DNA of 64,000 nt from Nectonema munidae (Eukaryota; Nematomorpha; Nectonematoida; Nectonematidae), in assembly GCA_030549495.1 (NCBI GenBank), contig JAUIRK010000036.1, positions 1 to 64,000 of the forward strand. Reading direction: 5' to 3'. Under the pieces are notes generated by a model. That model was not told the DNA's origin. It ran no database searches and saw nothing but the letters and a program-made list of their open reading frames with translations. This document shows positions 47,831 through 58,824 of this stretch, piece by piece. A program made the translations under genes and the position numbers. Every line of letters begins with the position of its first letter. Positions within the stretch are counted from its first letter, which is position 1.

Positions 47831-47994
47831 ATATGCTTTTATTTGTTGTAACTATTTATTGAAAATATGTACTAATATTAGGAATTAAATCACTGATTCC
47901 CAACCTTTTTTCTCTTATGGACCCTTTTTGAACTGAAAAATTTTTGGTGGACCCCTTATTTTTTATTGCTATTATGCTATTTTCCAATTGGTTT

Positions 47995-49131
47995 CATTTA
48001 ATAAAAAATATATAAATAAGAAAAGCGTTTTTAATCACTATTTTTTATTAGTCCACGCAATTAATTCTTTATATTATTTCTTTTAATTCTGTTTATATTA
48101 AATTTTATAAAATCCAATTTTGTTAATTAAAAGTGGAAATTTTTATTCCAAAAAATATGTTGTGTTTAGTGCTAGCCTTGAACTTGATGCCTTAAACTTG
48201 ATATGTCAGGTTCAAATGAAGTCAGTGATATTTTTAAATAGCCTCTCAATAACATCAATAATAATCAGTAACATTAAGAAGATTGGGATTTTTTGAATAC
48301 AGATAAAAAGAAAGAATGAACGCTTTATAATTAATAATGAAAAAATTTTAAAAAAAAAATTTTTTAACTTTTAGTATCAAACCTGGTTCAACAAGATATG
48401 AAGATGGGAAAGCAGTATAACTTTCCATACTCCTACTGCAATAGTGAAAGAAAGATGTATTATATATTTATTATGTATGCCTATATGAAATATAAATTTT
48501 GTTTACAATAAATTCTTTTCTAGATTTTCTAAATCATTTTAAATTTTATATTGTTTGTTGCTGCCTAAAACTAATATAAAATTGATACACTTACTACTAG
48601 TTATTTATTCGTTCAAAACAAATAAGATTTATTGAGAAATATGTAAAAGTGCCATTGGAAATGTATTGGCCACATTTTTAAAAAGACACAATGTATTCCA
48701 ATATGATATTGAATATATCGATAGAAAAGCCTGTATTAAAATATAAAAGAAGATGAGATAAGTTGAAAAACAAAATTGAAAATAATAATTAAGTTACAAA
48801 AATTTTTTATAAATTTGATATAATATTTTTGAGCTATATAAGTTCAATATAAATATACGGCATGTTCAAAAATTGACAATTAAAACCTACACAAAAGAGA
48901 ATAAGATTCATATCCTTATGTTTCATTAAAGTATTAACAAAAATGAAAATATTTGATAAAAAAAAATATTGGAAGTTGTCTAAGAAATAATAAGCAAAAA
49001 ATTAAGGATTTTTGTAAATAAATGGAAGTGTGAAACAAAGTTTGTCTGAATACAACTTGCTGTACTAGTTATAAGATCACTTCGTTAGCCTTTAAGTGTT
49101 GGAAGTTTGAAATTGATATCACATCTCACTT
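47995..49131. other. interior of the hAT, left of receptor 3
   Basis: AT-rich, without a recognisable gene or repeat; it would contain the 3' flank of receptor 3. Confidence 0.4.
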
Positions 49132-49995
49132 TCATACCACTATATGGATTTTTTTGGCCTTGAAGTACTTTTTAAATTTATTCCAGGTAAAGGCAAAATC
49201 CTTGTTTATCGTATTTAGAAATAAGACAGTTATGGTCTTGCCGATGTTGTAAAATATTTCCGTTTCTTTGATGTCCCACTCTTTCAGGTAGGATCCATCT
49301 TTGAGCAAAAGTAAGTACTCCACGCTATTAGGAACAACGTTGATCCAAGTTATCACAGTGAATAGACTAATGATGGAAGCAGACTTCTTAATCTGGCTCT
49401 TCTGTAATTGAGTGATGCTGTATCTCTTTCTAAACTGCAACGTCAAATACACCATGCAACCGCAGGAAACTATACTCACTGTCAAAATGCAAAGAAGAAA
49501 GGAGACGCGAAACTTGAGGAAAAAGCTGAATGATAAGAATCGGTTGAAGTCGGCGAAGGTCGGATTCCTTCGGAACACAATTGGAAATATGTAAAGTAGT
49601 GTTGAGATGAGAGTTATGGCGAAGATCCAGTAGTACACGTTGCTTCGCCTCAAAATGCGGGAATAAAACTTTTGCTTCTTGATGATTCTTAGTTGAAGGC
49701 ACGAGAGTAGAGCGCTCACCAATAAATCGATGGAGGAGCTTTCGATTTGTAGGAAAGTGCTGATTACGGACAAAATTTGGGACGCGTGTCGCGTAAAGAT
49801 GAAGTGATGCAGCATGAAAAAAAGGGTTCGCAAGAAGCAAAGGATCAGGGTATAAAGGATGAGGATGTTGAAGGGAAGAGAGGCACTGCCATTCCAAAGA
49901 AAGCAGGGGATGTAGAGAAGGAGCAGAATGACGTTTACGGAAACAAAAAAGAAAAGAAATTTATTCGCCAAGTCGCTCTTTTCAAACACTCGCAT
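49132..49995 (-). CDS. seven-transmembrane receptor 3 (chemoreceptor-like GPCR), intronless
   Basis: Counting from the first ATG (49,995) the frame is 287 codons, exactly the length of receptors 1 and 2; an upstream in-frame GTG is not needed. The seven hydrophobic segments align with the others. Shared blocks are PFNILILY, SALLSCLQL, NVYYWIFAIT, a run of SITQ-Q-SQIKKS, VVPNSV, FYNIGK and ITVLFLN. Overall identity is much lower (a little under half by eye), so it split off earlier. It also lacks DRY and NPxxY. It ends in a basic tail (KKYFKAKK). The open frame without stops, despite this divergence, suggests it has been under selection for most of its history. It lies on the opposite strand to receptors 1 and 2, between two hAT ends. 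Confidence 0.8.
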   Translation of the reverse strand: MRVFEKSDLANKFLFFFVSVNVILLLLYIPCFLWNGSASLPFNILILYTLILCFLRTLFFMLHHFIFTRHASQILSVISTFLQIESSSIDLLVSALLSCLQLRIIKKQKFYSRILRRSNVYYWIFAITLISTLLYIFPIVFRRNPTFADFNRFLSFSFFLKFRVSFLLCILTVSIVSCGCMVYLTLQFRKRYSITQLQKSQIKKSASIISLFTVITWINVVPNSVEYLLLLKDGSYLKEWDIKETEIFYNIGKTITVLFLNTINKDFAFTWNKFKKYFKAKKIHIVV

Positions 49996-51219
49996 CACCT
50001 GTCTCCTTCGTGCTACGCGTACTTTAAATTAGGATGAGAAACCGAAGGATTGCAAAGTCAAGTAAAAGTGTAGCAGTGCGGTCCAAAATAGCATTAACCT
50101 TAAAAATGTATGCAGACAGCTGTACTTTATGTAATTAGACGAACATATGAGCCTCTACGATCACTCAACCAGTTATATGTCGTTTTGAAGTAAATGTCAT
50201 GGATTTGAGAAGGACTGGTCTAAGTGAGTATCAAGTTGCCATGCAAGTTCATATTTTTATCTATCTACACATGTCTATGCATTTTATTTTATCTCTTATG
50301 ATTAAGGAAAACAAAAGTGACCTATAAATCCTTCAAATATGAACCTAACGACCTCAAAAAGGTGAATTTATTTGTAAAAAATTTATTCAAAAAATGATTC
50401 TATAATTACTTTTCCCAAGTATATTATTAATTTTCTAAAGTATTCTCTTTTGAAAAGGCGCGATCTTTGGATAAAAGTTTTTTAAACACTGGAATTTATC
50501 TTTCTTTTTAAAGTTGTACCTTTTTTTTTTAATTTTTTTTTCAATATTTCTATATACAGTGAAAACTCTCTGAACCAGATCCTTAGGAAACCGAAATTTT
50601 CTTTATACCGAAAGACACTGTCCGTCCTGCTTTTTTGCCCTTCAAATCTTTAGTAAAATATCCTTGTCAAACGGAATTCTCTCTAAAATTGAAAATCTAA
50701 CCTAAATTTTGGTAAAAACGGAAAGTTAATTCCTTCGTGACAAGAAAAATCAGACGATATTTATTAAAAAAGCAGAAGATTCATATTCAAAACTATTCGA
50801 AAAAGCAGACGAAGATAAAATTGTTTATGTATCACATATGATACACTGGTCACGAAAGGGTATGAAGTCATGATAATATTTTCTCATCATCAATCCCTCC
50901 CACACAATTTTTAATCAAAGATTTTATGCAAAGATGATTCTAGTCCTCTGATTAAATCGTATGCTTATTCATATGAAATCAAAGAAATCGTAAAGCCTGA
51001 CATAAAATGTGAATAAAATTTTTTTCCAATTAAAATATACATTTTTCAAAAATATTGTAACTAATAAAAAGGATATATAAACATTCAAAATATGAAACTT
51101 TAAAAAAGGGAAGAAAATATTTATTTAAAAAAGCTCTAAATATATATATTTATATTGATTTGGAAAATGAGATAATATTAAATGAGATTCAACATAAGTA
51201 GTTTGAAGTAGAATTTCCA
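49996..51219. other. interior of the hAT, upstream of receptor 3
   Basis: Contains a pogo/Tigger-like end fragment (CAGTGAAAACTCTCTGAACC from 50,557, after TA) and one inverted copy of the CGTCTGCTTT repeat (50,742-50,825). The promoter block shared by receptors 1 and 2 was not found here. Confidence 0.4.
50742..50825 (-). repeat. dispersed CGTCTGCTTT repeat, copy 1
   Basis: Reverse complement of about 60,345-60,437: AATCAGACGATATTTA, AAAAAGCAGA and AAAAAGCAGACGAAGAT are shared in order. Confidence 0.75.
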
Positions 51220-51379
51220 TGGACCCCTTGAAATTCTTCCATGGACCCCTAGGACCCCCGGTTGGGAACCACTGATTTAAACATTCACACAAATACTAAA
51301 CACATGTACGGATGTAAATGTATTTAGATAAATTATAGAAGACATGCTATTCACACTAGCACATATGTGTTGTCATGTT

Positions 51380-51844
51380 CAGGGATGGCAAACACAAGAC
51401 CCGCGATCCACATTGAGCTCGCCAAAAGTTACAGTGCGGCCCGTCGAGTATTTTTGAGAAATTTTTTTTACAATGTAATTAATTGATTTAATTGATATCT
51501 TATTTTAAAATATCCGAAAATAACTTCACTGGCGTTAAAAATCCAATGTATGTTTAGCACGACTTATCTTTGTAAGCAAAATTTTTTAGTTAAATTTAAT
51601 AAGTCTAAAAACAGCAGAACAAGACTAACAACTGATCAGATAAATGATATTTCAACAGTTTCTGCCGTTTCTCTCCTGACTCTATGAAATTGCTAAGAAG
51701 AAGCGATTACAATTTTCTAGGCAATCGCAAGAGAAAAATTAAGGAAAAAATTTCGTCCAAGCCTTTTTAATGTTTGGACCCTAAGATTTTATTCCGCTCT
51801 CAAGAGCTGTAAATATTCGAAATAATTTGAGTTTGACACCCCTG
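51380..51844. mobile_element. short non-autonomous hAT (465 bp)
   Basis: Left end CAGGGATGGCAAACAC and right end GAGTTTGACACCCCTG are inverted repeats of the common CAGGGGTG(G/T)CAAAC type. The left sub-terminal region with GACCCGCGATCCAC and GCGGCCCGTCGAG is typical of that group. The immediate flanks do not match as an 8-base duplication, so one end may be displaced or the copy old. Confidence 0.65.
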
Positions 51845-52138
51845 CTTCTTCATTTATTGAGCAAGAGCAGCAATAATCAAGCATTTATTAACTTTCAATA
51901 ATGAAATTTTTACATACATATATGATATATGTTATTGTGACGGTGAGTGTAAATTATTATTGTAAGAGATGAGGAAAAATGGAATGGAGTTTGAGAGAAA
52001 GCATTTAGATACACTAACCATCTCCTAGTACAAATTTTTTCATCACTTCGTTTTTGAAGTATGATACAAATCGATTCAGACAGCAGAAGAACTTAAGTGT
52101 ATGAAGTGTTAATTTGTTTTATGTTTCTAGGAAAACCT
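51845..52138. other. spacer before the Tigger remnant
   Basis: AT-rich, nothing recognised; possibly the 5' non-coding part of the Tigger element that follows. Confidence 0.35.
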
Positions 52139-52690
52139 TCCTAAGCGAACGCAAAAAAAACTTGGCGAAAAGTATGGCATTGGTATTAGCACAGTATGCG
52201 ATAAACTGAAAAAAAAGACGATACATGCCTAAGTTTATTTGAGAAGAACGCTGATGTAAAAAAGAAACGTTCTGAAACAAATTGTAGATTTAACACGTTA
52301 AGCCAGAAGATCTATGAATAGTTCGCTCAAGCACGAGCCAAAATTTTCCTATATCCGGTCCAAGCATACACGTCAATGTAGCCGAATACAGAAATATTAC
52401 TCTGTAAGGATTATCGTGGTTTTCGGTTGAATGGCATTGTTCTTGAAAGTCTCGCTACCCCATACAATCCTATTTGCTTTCAGGAGAAAAAGCTTTCTTA
52501 GATAGAAAAAACAGTAGAAGACTGGATCCAAAGAATTCATTATATAATTGAGAGATATAAGATACAAGATGTGTTTAACTCTGATGAGACAGCTCTCTTT
52601 ATTGTGCTTTGCCGAAAAAAACTCTTTCAGTCAAATCAAGCAGTCACAACAGCACAAGATTTCGAAAGAGCGGCAACGATCCGTTCAGAG
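52139..52690 (+). pseudogene. pogo/Tigger transposase, N-terminal half
   Basis: ENLPKRTQKKLGEKYGIG and STVCDKLKKK form the CENP-B-type helix-turn-helix. KKKRSETNCRFNTLSQKIYE and then FPISGPSIHVNVAEY belong to the second DNA-binding region. VEDWIQRIHYIIERYKIQ and DVFNSDETALF give the first catalytic Asp (usually NADETG). Several frame changes and stops are present. The frame then runs into the 16-bp minisatellite. The C-terminal part of a similar protein is at 56,110-56,690. Confidence 0.78.
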
Positions 52691-52925
52691 ACAATTCGGC
52701 CTCGGTACAATTTGGCCTCAAGATAATTCGGCCTCAGAACAATTCGGCCTCAGGACAAATTGGCCTCAGAACAATTCGGCCTCATGACAATTCCGCCTCA
52801 AGACAATTTCGCCTTAGGACAATTCAGTCTCAAAACATTTCGGCATCAAGACAATTCGGCCTCAAGACAATTCGCCCTCAAGATAATTCGGCCTCAAGAT
52901 AAGTGGGCCTCACGACGATTCGGCC
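52688..52925. repeat. 16-bp minisatellite, about 15 copies
   Basis: Units of 16 bases on the theme GACAATTCGGCCTCAA with one or two changes each. The array lies exactly where the Tigger reading frame fades. Because 16 is not a multiple of three, the frames through it rotate. Confidence 0.92.
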
Positions 52926-53564
52926 TTTCAAATTTTTTTAATATCTAACAGAACAATATTGCATTTTTAAAAGTCTTCATTGATCCTTTTGGCTACTTGT
53001 ATCACATAAATGATGCCCTATTAAGTTTCTATTGACAGCTTTTGATGCTTTAAACTTCTACAATTTCTTTTTATAATTTTTGATTTTTTTAGACTTTTTT
53101 GGTAGCATCCTAAATTTAAGTTACACCATTAACTTGAAAATTAAAGTTTCCAGGCACTTTAATTCTTTTGGAGTTTAATGCGTTTTTTAATTTTACTACA
53201 TTTTAGAAATTCTCTCAAAATTTTTGACTAAATTAACTTTTCAAAAATTGACGTGTTTTTATTTGTATTTTAACAAAACTATATAGATTTTCATCAACTT
53301 TTCACCGAAACTTACTTTAAATTTTCGCGGTTAAAGCGTTCCAAAAGATACAGCGAAAATTGAGAATCTGCAAAGTAGAAATTTTTTGATAAATTCGAAT
53401 ACATTCAATGACAACGGGCTTTGTTACTAAACTTATCTACGCTAAAGATTATTGAAAGTGTTTCGACTAGAAAACAAATAAAATGTTTGAGGAAAGCGAT
53501 GTCACTTTTGTAAAGAAACTACTTTTTAATTGGATGTTTGTAAATTAATCATTAAGTATTTATG
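52926..53564. other. AT-rich spacer
   Basis: No gene seen. A segment at 53,326-53,345 (AATTTTCGCGGTTAAAG) is mirrored at about 54,085-54,105 (GGCCGCGAAAATT), which may mark an old Tigger-type element around the SINE head. Confidence 0.35.
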
Positions 53565-53675
53565 AGGGCGTGAGTACGGTTGGTTAGATGCTGGATTCGA
53601 TAACTCAAAGTCTTGGGTTCGATCCCGCATCAAGCCTGCTTTTAAGCACCCTATGGTACCTTTACCTTTACCTTA
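53565..53675 (+). repeat. tRNA-derived SINE head with TACCTT-rich tail
   Basis: An A-box-like TGGTTAGATGCTGG and a B-box GGTTCGATCCC are spaced as in a tRNA, but the acceptor and T stems do not pair well. A TACCTTTACCTTTACCTT tail follows. This fits a SINE rather than a tRNA gene. The sequence before the B box (TCTTGGGTTCGAT) is shared with 62,667-62,740. Confidence 0.6.
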
Positions 53676-54646
53676 AATATTCTTGCTGGCTTTTTTACTG
53701 AGGATTACCATAGTGATAGGTAACTGATACGATTTTGATCCCAACCTTGAAAAAGATTCAAGATAAATAGTTTTTAAGTTGATAAATTAAAAATGCTGAG
53801 AAATAGAAATAAAGTAGCAAAGCTATTTTGAAAAGAGATAATCAAACACTATCTATAGCTCTTAGTGGTCGTTCAAAATTGTTATACCCAAGTGAAATTG
53901 TATTGTGTCTTGATCAAAGAACATCAAATATTTTGGTTTGTATAATTTTTTTAATAGTCTTAAAATACTCTAAAAATTTTAAACAAGCATTCAAACTCCA
54001 ATATTGGAAGTTGTCTTATTTTTCAATTCCTGAGAAAGATGGAGGAACACGCGATATAGATTTTTGTGAAAAATCCGCGATGTGTAGAGGCCGCGAAAAT
54101 TAAAAGCTCGAAATAGCGAAGAATTTCTGTATTGTTTTTCAAGGTTAAATGATGTATTTTATCAAAACTTGATGAATTTTCATCGAACTTCACAAACTTT
54201 TTTCTTCACAAAAATTCCTCTTCAAACGCGATGAGAATTTATCAAATTTTTTATTCAATAGTTTTTTTTCTTTGCGTGCTTTTAAAATGTATATCTTCAT
54301 TATTTTTGAACGATAAGAACCCATAAAAAATCCTTATATTCTCAACATTGATATAATAAATATTTTAAAACAAAAAAATTTGGAAAAAATATGCATATAG
54401 AACTTGTTAATTTAATAGGTAAAACATATTGCTTCAGTTTTAGAAAACAATATGTATATAGGAATTAACCATATACAGTTCAGTATATGTTATAACATAT
54501 TCAGTTCAACCATTTTAGTTTAACTATAGACAAAAAAATTACCTTCAAAGTTTAATAAAAGTGATTTTGATGACAATAACCTAATTGGAAATGAATACAT
54601 TGTTATGAAATAAATAGTTAAAAATTAAATAAAAAAAGATATAAAA
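53676..54646. other. spacer with a possible Tigger-type right end
   Basis: The 54,045-54,131 part (repeated CGCGA motifs, ending TTTCTGTA) resembles the ends of Tigger elements. A 91-codon frame at 53,828-54,103 has no recognisable domain. Otherwise AT-rich. Confidence 0.3.
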
Positions 54647-54765
54647 GTCTACAACAATCGGGTTTCCCAAGCGGTCACCCATCTAAGTACTGGACGAGTT
54701 CGAATTTGCTTAACTTCGGTGTTCAAAAGGGAACCGGTGCTTTCAACGTAATATGGTAGATAATT
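54647..54765 (-). rRNA. 5S rRNA-like gene or pseudogene
   Basis: On the minus strand about 119 bases follow 5S rRNA: CCATATTACGTTGAAAGCAC, then ACCGAAGTTAAGCAA (A box), then AGTACTTAGATGGGTGACCG (C box), CTTGGGAA, and an end ...GTTGTAGAC. TTTT follows at once, as a Pol III terminator would. The 3' end can pair with TCTAC near the 5' end, but the terminal stem is short and the region between A and C boxes is diverged from the usual GTCGGGCC. It may be a divergent functional gene, a dispersed pseudogene or a 5S-headed SINE. It stands alone rather than in a cluster. Confidence 0.75.
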
Positions 54766-56109
54766 TTTGGTTTGGCAAGAGGCAAAGGCATTCCGACAAA
54801 CAATCATACTCTATTTGAAAATTTTCACTTCTCTGATTCTTTTTTTAACTTTTTTTTTCTTTAAGACAAACTAATTGGATAAGAATGTTGTAAATTTATC
54901 AATTTCAAAGAAGTTAGGCCTTGAATTTGTAACCTTTGGGTTTAAAATTTTTCAATTGTTTATATATGAAGTAATTCCTCATTAGCACGCTCAATTAACT
55001 CCAAAAAACCATGTAATGTGAAAGTTCAGGTAATTTCAAATTGGCAAAATTTTGAAAACTCAAAACTTATCTTAATAAAAATACATTCTATATCGCCAAA
55101 ATACTTCAGTAAATTTTGAGAAACAGAACTAAAGATATTGAAGTAAAGGTTATGGGTTGAAAATTATAAGTAATTAGTAAATCTTGGAAAAGTATTGTAA
55201 ATTTTCAACCGTGTGAATAGTAATCGTGTTACAACGGATTATTGTATCTACTCAGAAAATCTATCTGAATAAAAATGAGATTTTTAAAATAAAATTTCCT
55301 AATTTAAAGGAAGAGAATTGGCATAAAACAAAAATCTAAAACTTTGGATTCATATCTTCTATGATTTCATTAGAACGTTTATCAAATTCTTTTAGAGCAC
55401 AAAAAGTTGGTTCCTAGTCAAATCACCGAAAACTCCTAAATTTCATTTCACTTCCATCAGATTTTCTTAAAACTAAAACTTTCATAAACCCAGTAATACA
55501 AATCTTAATAAAAAGTCTTCCAAGTCTTCCCCATGAGAAGAGCTTAATAAAACTACAATTTTGTTTTTTTGGGATATATGAAACCATTAAAATTTTAATA
55601 ACGTGATTATGAAGTAAAACAAAAGAAAAAAACTTGTTTTTTTTACATTTTTCAATATAAAAAAAGAAATTCAATTTATTTTCAAGTAAAGACACAACTG
55701 TTGGATATAAATTAAGAAAAAAATTTGTGAGCAAAAAAATTAAAAATAGCAAAAGAAAAGAATTAAAAGCTAAACAGTTGTTCTTTTTGAAAAAAACATT
55801 TGACTCGTTTCAAAAATGTTACAATATATGATAAACACACAGTGTATGATTGATTTTTTTGAAAAACAAAATACTTAACTACCTTTATACATATGTATAA
55901 TGTTTTTTTTTAATTTTTCTATGTATTATAATAGGCTCATTTCTTCAAAAATCTTACAAAATGTAACGAACACAAGGATACGGGTTAATTTAGTGTTTTG
56001 AAAGGCCATTGACCTGCTCCCTTTGAAAATTAATTAGTTGCCAGTCGTGTACACTTATCCAATAAAAAAGAATGAATGATCTCTCAAATCTTCAACTAAA
56101 CGAAGCTTA
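54766..56109. other. AT-rich spacer, no recognised gene
   Basis: Contains a 109-codon minus-strand frame (55,423-55,752) of hydrophobic and Lys-rich composition, with no domain. Nothing else is seen. Confidence 0.4.
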
Positions 56110-56690
56110 ATAAAGAGGTGAAACAGCAAAAAAAGAAGATCCTGCTGTTTCTGGAAAACTCGACCCCTCCTCACACAGCCTGTTACAACTGACCTTTCTC
56201 ATGTGACATTGAAGTTTCTTCCATCCAATACTACTTTTCCCATTCAGCCACTTAACCAAGGGGTAATCAGTTTGTTCAAATCAAAATATCGAAAATTTTT
56301 AAAGTTGCAATCACAAATATAGACGAACAGTGTAAACATAGCAGCCGACTTGATAGATCAAGTCTATCACTATTCTAGATGCGCTACATTGTATTTCTAC
56401 CGAAAGGCGAGACACAAAACGGAGTACTATATCTGGATTCTTCAAAAGCTGGGGGTTACCCGTTTATAATTCAATAGAAGAAGAAACATATGTCTAAAAA
56501 GATGCATCATTAAAAACTAGTTTGATATATATAAGTCACCGAACAAACGATTGATAAAGATGCGTACATAGAGAGATTGATGCATCTCAGCCAACAGAAG
56601 ATGACACTAACTGGGAGGACTTGCATGCATCTTTGAAAACTACATTCAACTAAGCGAGACCGAAGATGTAGAAGGTGGCGCTGAAGAAAA
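56110..56690 (+). pseudogene. pogo/Tigger transposase, C-terminal catalytic part
   Basis: KILLFLENSTPPHTACYN corresponds to LLLLDNAPAH with the second catalytic Asp changed to Glu. FLPSNTTFPIQPLNQGVI is the highly conserved FLPPNTTSLIQPLDQGVI block, with the third catalytic Asp replaced by Asn. SLFKSKYRKFLKLQ follows, and later EDDTNWEDLHASLKTTFN. The pieces are in different frames and two catalytic positions are lost. It may be the other half of the copy at 52,139-52,690, separated by insertions, or an independent copy. Confidence 0.78.
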
Positions 56691-58306
56691 CAACGTGAAA
56701 ACAAGCCGAAACATTAAGGCCCCAGAATAACTCTGATAAGAGTACACAATATTTTGGAAGAACTTGAAGACTTTGCGTGTGTTCACAAGATTCAAGCATG
56801 CTGTTACATGTCAATCAATTAACAAAGATTAACAATTTATCCATGGTTAAAAGTAAAAGTTGTTTGTTTCTTTTGTTAAAATCAATGTAATTATTATTTT
56901 CATTTAAGCAAAATGTTTTATGATTGCTATTTTTATCTCAACCAAGATAAGGGTATATAAACACATCTTTTTAATGTGGCTTTTATCTTCTTAAGATTTA
57001 GAATGATGCAGAGAATATTAGCAACTGTATTGGAACAAATCAAAATTACGTTACCCTCATAACTTTTCTCTTTATAGAGGTATAAATCAAATGAATCTTT
57101 CATTGTAAGATTCAAAGAATGCGTTTTTCATTTATTCTATTTTTTGCCAGAATGGATGAGTCAAATAATAATTAGAAAAATGAAATGTATTTTTTAGTTG
57201 GTTTGTGAACTCTTCAGTATATAAAAAGCAATCTCAAAATTGTTAAATACATGCTCTTTGTTAGTTAACCTGTTAAATTTTTACAAAATCTATAGATTAC
57301 TTACAAAAAATAGACTATTAAAAAAAGGTGACCATAAAGTTGACCTTTCTTGAGCCAATAACTTGGACCTATTTTACACAAACTTTATAATAAAAAAAAG
57401 ACTTTTTACGTGCTTTAGAAAAGTGCTATTAGAATTCAAAAGTTGATTTTATTGACTTTTAACTACCCTCGTTCTGATTCAGAGCACATGTTAAGAAGTT
57501 AAAAGTGCTTGGGCACGCAAGTATATTTTACAAGTCTCACACTTCCATGATCCACACTTTTTACGTTCAAAGGTTGATGTGTGTATAGCAATGACCAATA
57601 GAGGAAGTAGTAGGTTAAACTAGAGCTTCATCGCTTCCATAAAAACATATCGAAAGTTTGGTGGAACGATGAGATAGTCCATTAATCAATCATTCATGTA
57701 TAGAGCTCAATATTATAACCATAATCGTAGGTTCAAGCAATTCAGATGCTCAATTCTAAATCAATTCAGATGCTACCATCACCAACAACCGTAAGCATAA
57801 CATATGTGCCTTATCTTAAATTTAGTGTCTTAAGGGCCTAGCATAAATTTATTTCAAAGATCTGCAATCCCTTTTTTGAGTTGTTTGAAATAATTCATGA
57901 ATATTGTGTTTTTTGTGTCACCGCACAACTATAATCTCTTTACTGAAGGAAAATATTATTATTTTTTGGAGACTTGTTATATATAATTCGAACTTAAAAA
58001 CATAATAACTATAGATCATTGATTGCTCGTATATAACCGAAACACAATCTTCAGGAGTATAATTTTCAAAAACATTTTGGCATAGAAATATTCAAGCAAA
58101 AAGGAAACAGAGCACAGTGTATAATTAAAAGTTGAGACATTATGCCATTTTTTATGTCTTTATCAATCCATTTATACACAACCCGACTTTAAATTTACAG
58201 TGAAAAAGTGTATATTTCTAAAAGAAGTAAAATTCAAAAGAAACTTTGTCCTGGGTGCAATCAAATCAATTTTCAGCAGAAAAATGTTTTGAAATTTTAA
58301 GAACTA
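56691..58306. other. AT-rich spacer, no recognised gene
   Basis: Only short frames of low complexity; no repeat or RNA gene recognised. Confidence 0.4.
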
Positions 58307-58542
58307 CAGTCAAACTTGTCCAAACCGAAACTTGAGTAAACCGAAAACTTGTTAAAACCATAACTTAAGAGTGGCACCGACTTCTTCCATTTATAAAATG
58401 TATATATTGCCTTCTAAAAACCGAAACTTGCGTATTCTGAAAAGCGAAACAAAAATCAAAAACATTACAGGTTTCGTAATGGTAAAAAATGTTGTGAAAA
58501 TCGAAATAGGCTTAAGAGTTTGTTAAGTCTTGAGCTTATGCA

Positions 58543-58824
58543 AAAAGTAATAAGAATTGTTTCTCTTTTGTTTTAATATTTGTATGTAGTTATGAGATAA
58601 AACAGATGGTTGCACTAAAAATTGAACAAGAATATATTTACTAGTGTGCAATATGATAACAGTACTTATTATCATCCATGCATCATCATAACATAACAGT
58701 TATAAAAGTAATAAGAATTGTTTCTCTTTTGTTTTAGTATTTGTATGTATTTATGAGATAACACAGATGGTTGCACTAAAAGTTGAACAAGAATATATTT
58801 ACTAGTGTGCAATATGATAACAGT
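58543..58824. repeat. 121-base direct repeat inside the Tigger element
   Basis: 58,543-58,663 recurs at 58,704-58,824 (161-base offset) with only a few changes, ending GTGCAATATGATAACAGT. The second copy runs into the remaining coding segment. Confidence 0.85.

Larger units (their letters stand above)
47891..51274. mobile_element. non-autonomous hAT carrying a receptor gene
   Basis: The left end CACTGATTCCCAACC is mirrored by GGTTGGGAACCACTG at the right, two mismatches in 15. This is the end sequence of a widespread hAT group (CAGTGGTTCCCAACC). Sub-terminal GGACCC motifs follow on the left and precede on the right, as in that group. The 8-base flanks AATTAAAT and ATTTAAAC agree at 6 positions. 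No second left or right end of this kind lies between, so the two ends pair best with each other. The interior (3.4 kb) has no transposase but holds receptor 3. Age appears considerable from the mismatched ends and flanks. Confidence 0.65.

Noticed and set aside
53565-53640. Functional tRNA gene
   Set aside because: A and B boxes are present but acceptor and T stems do not pair; the TACCTT tail fits a SINE better.
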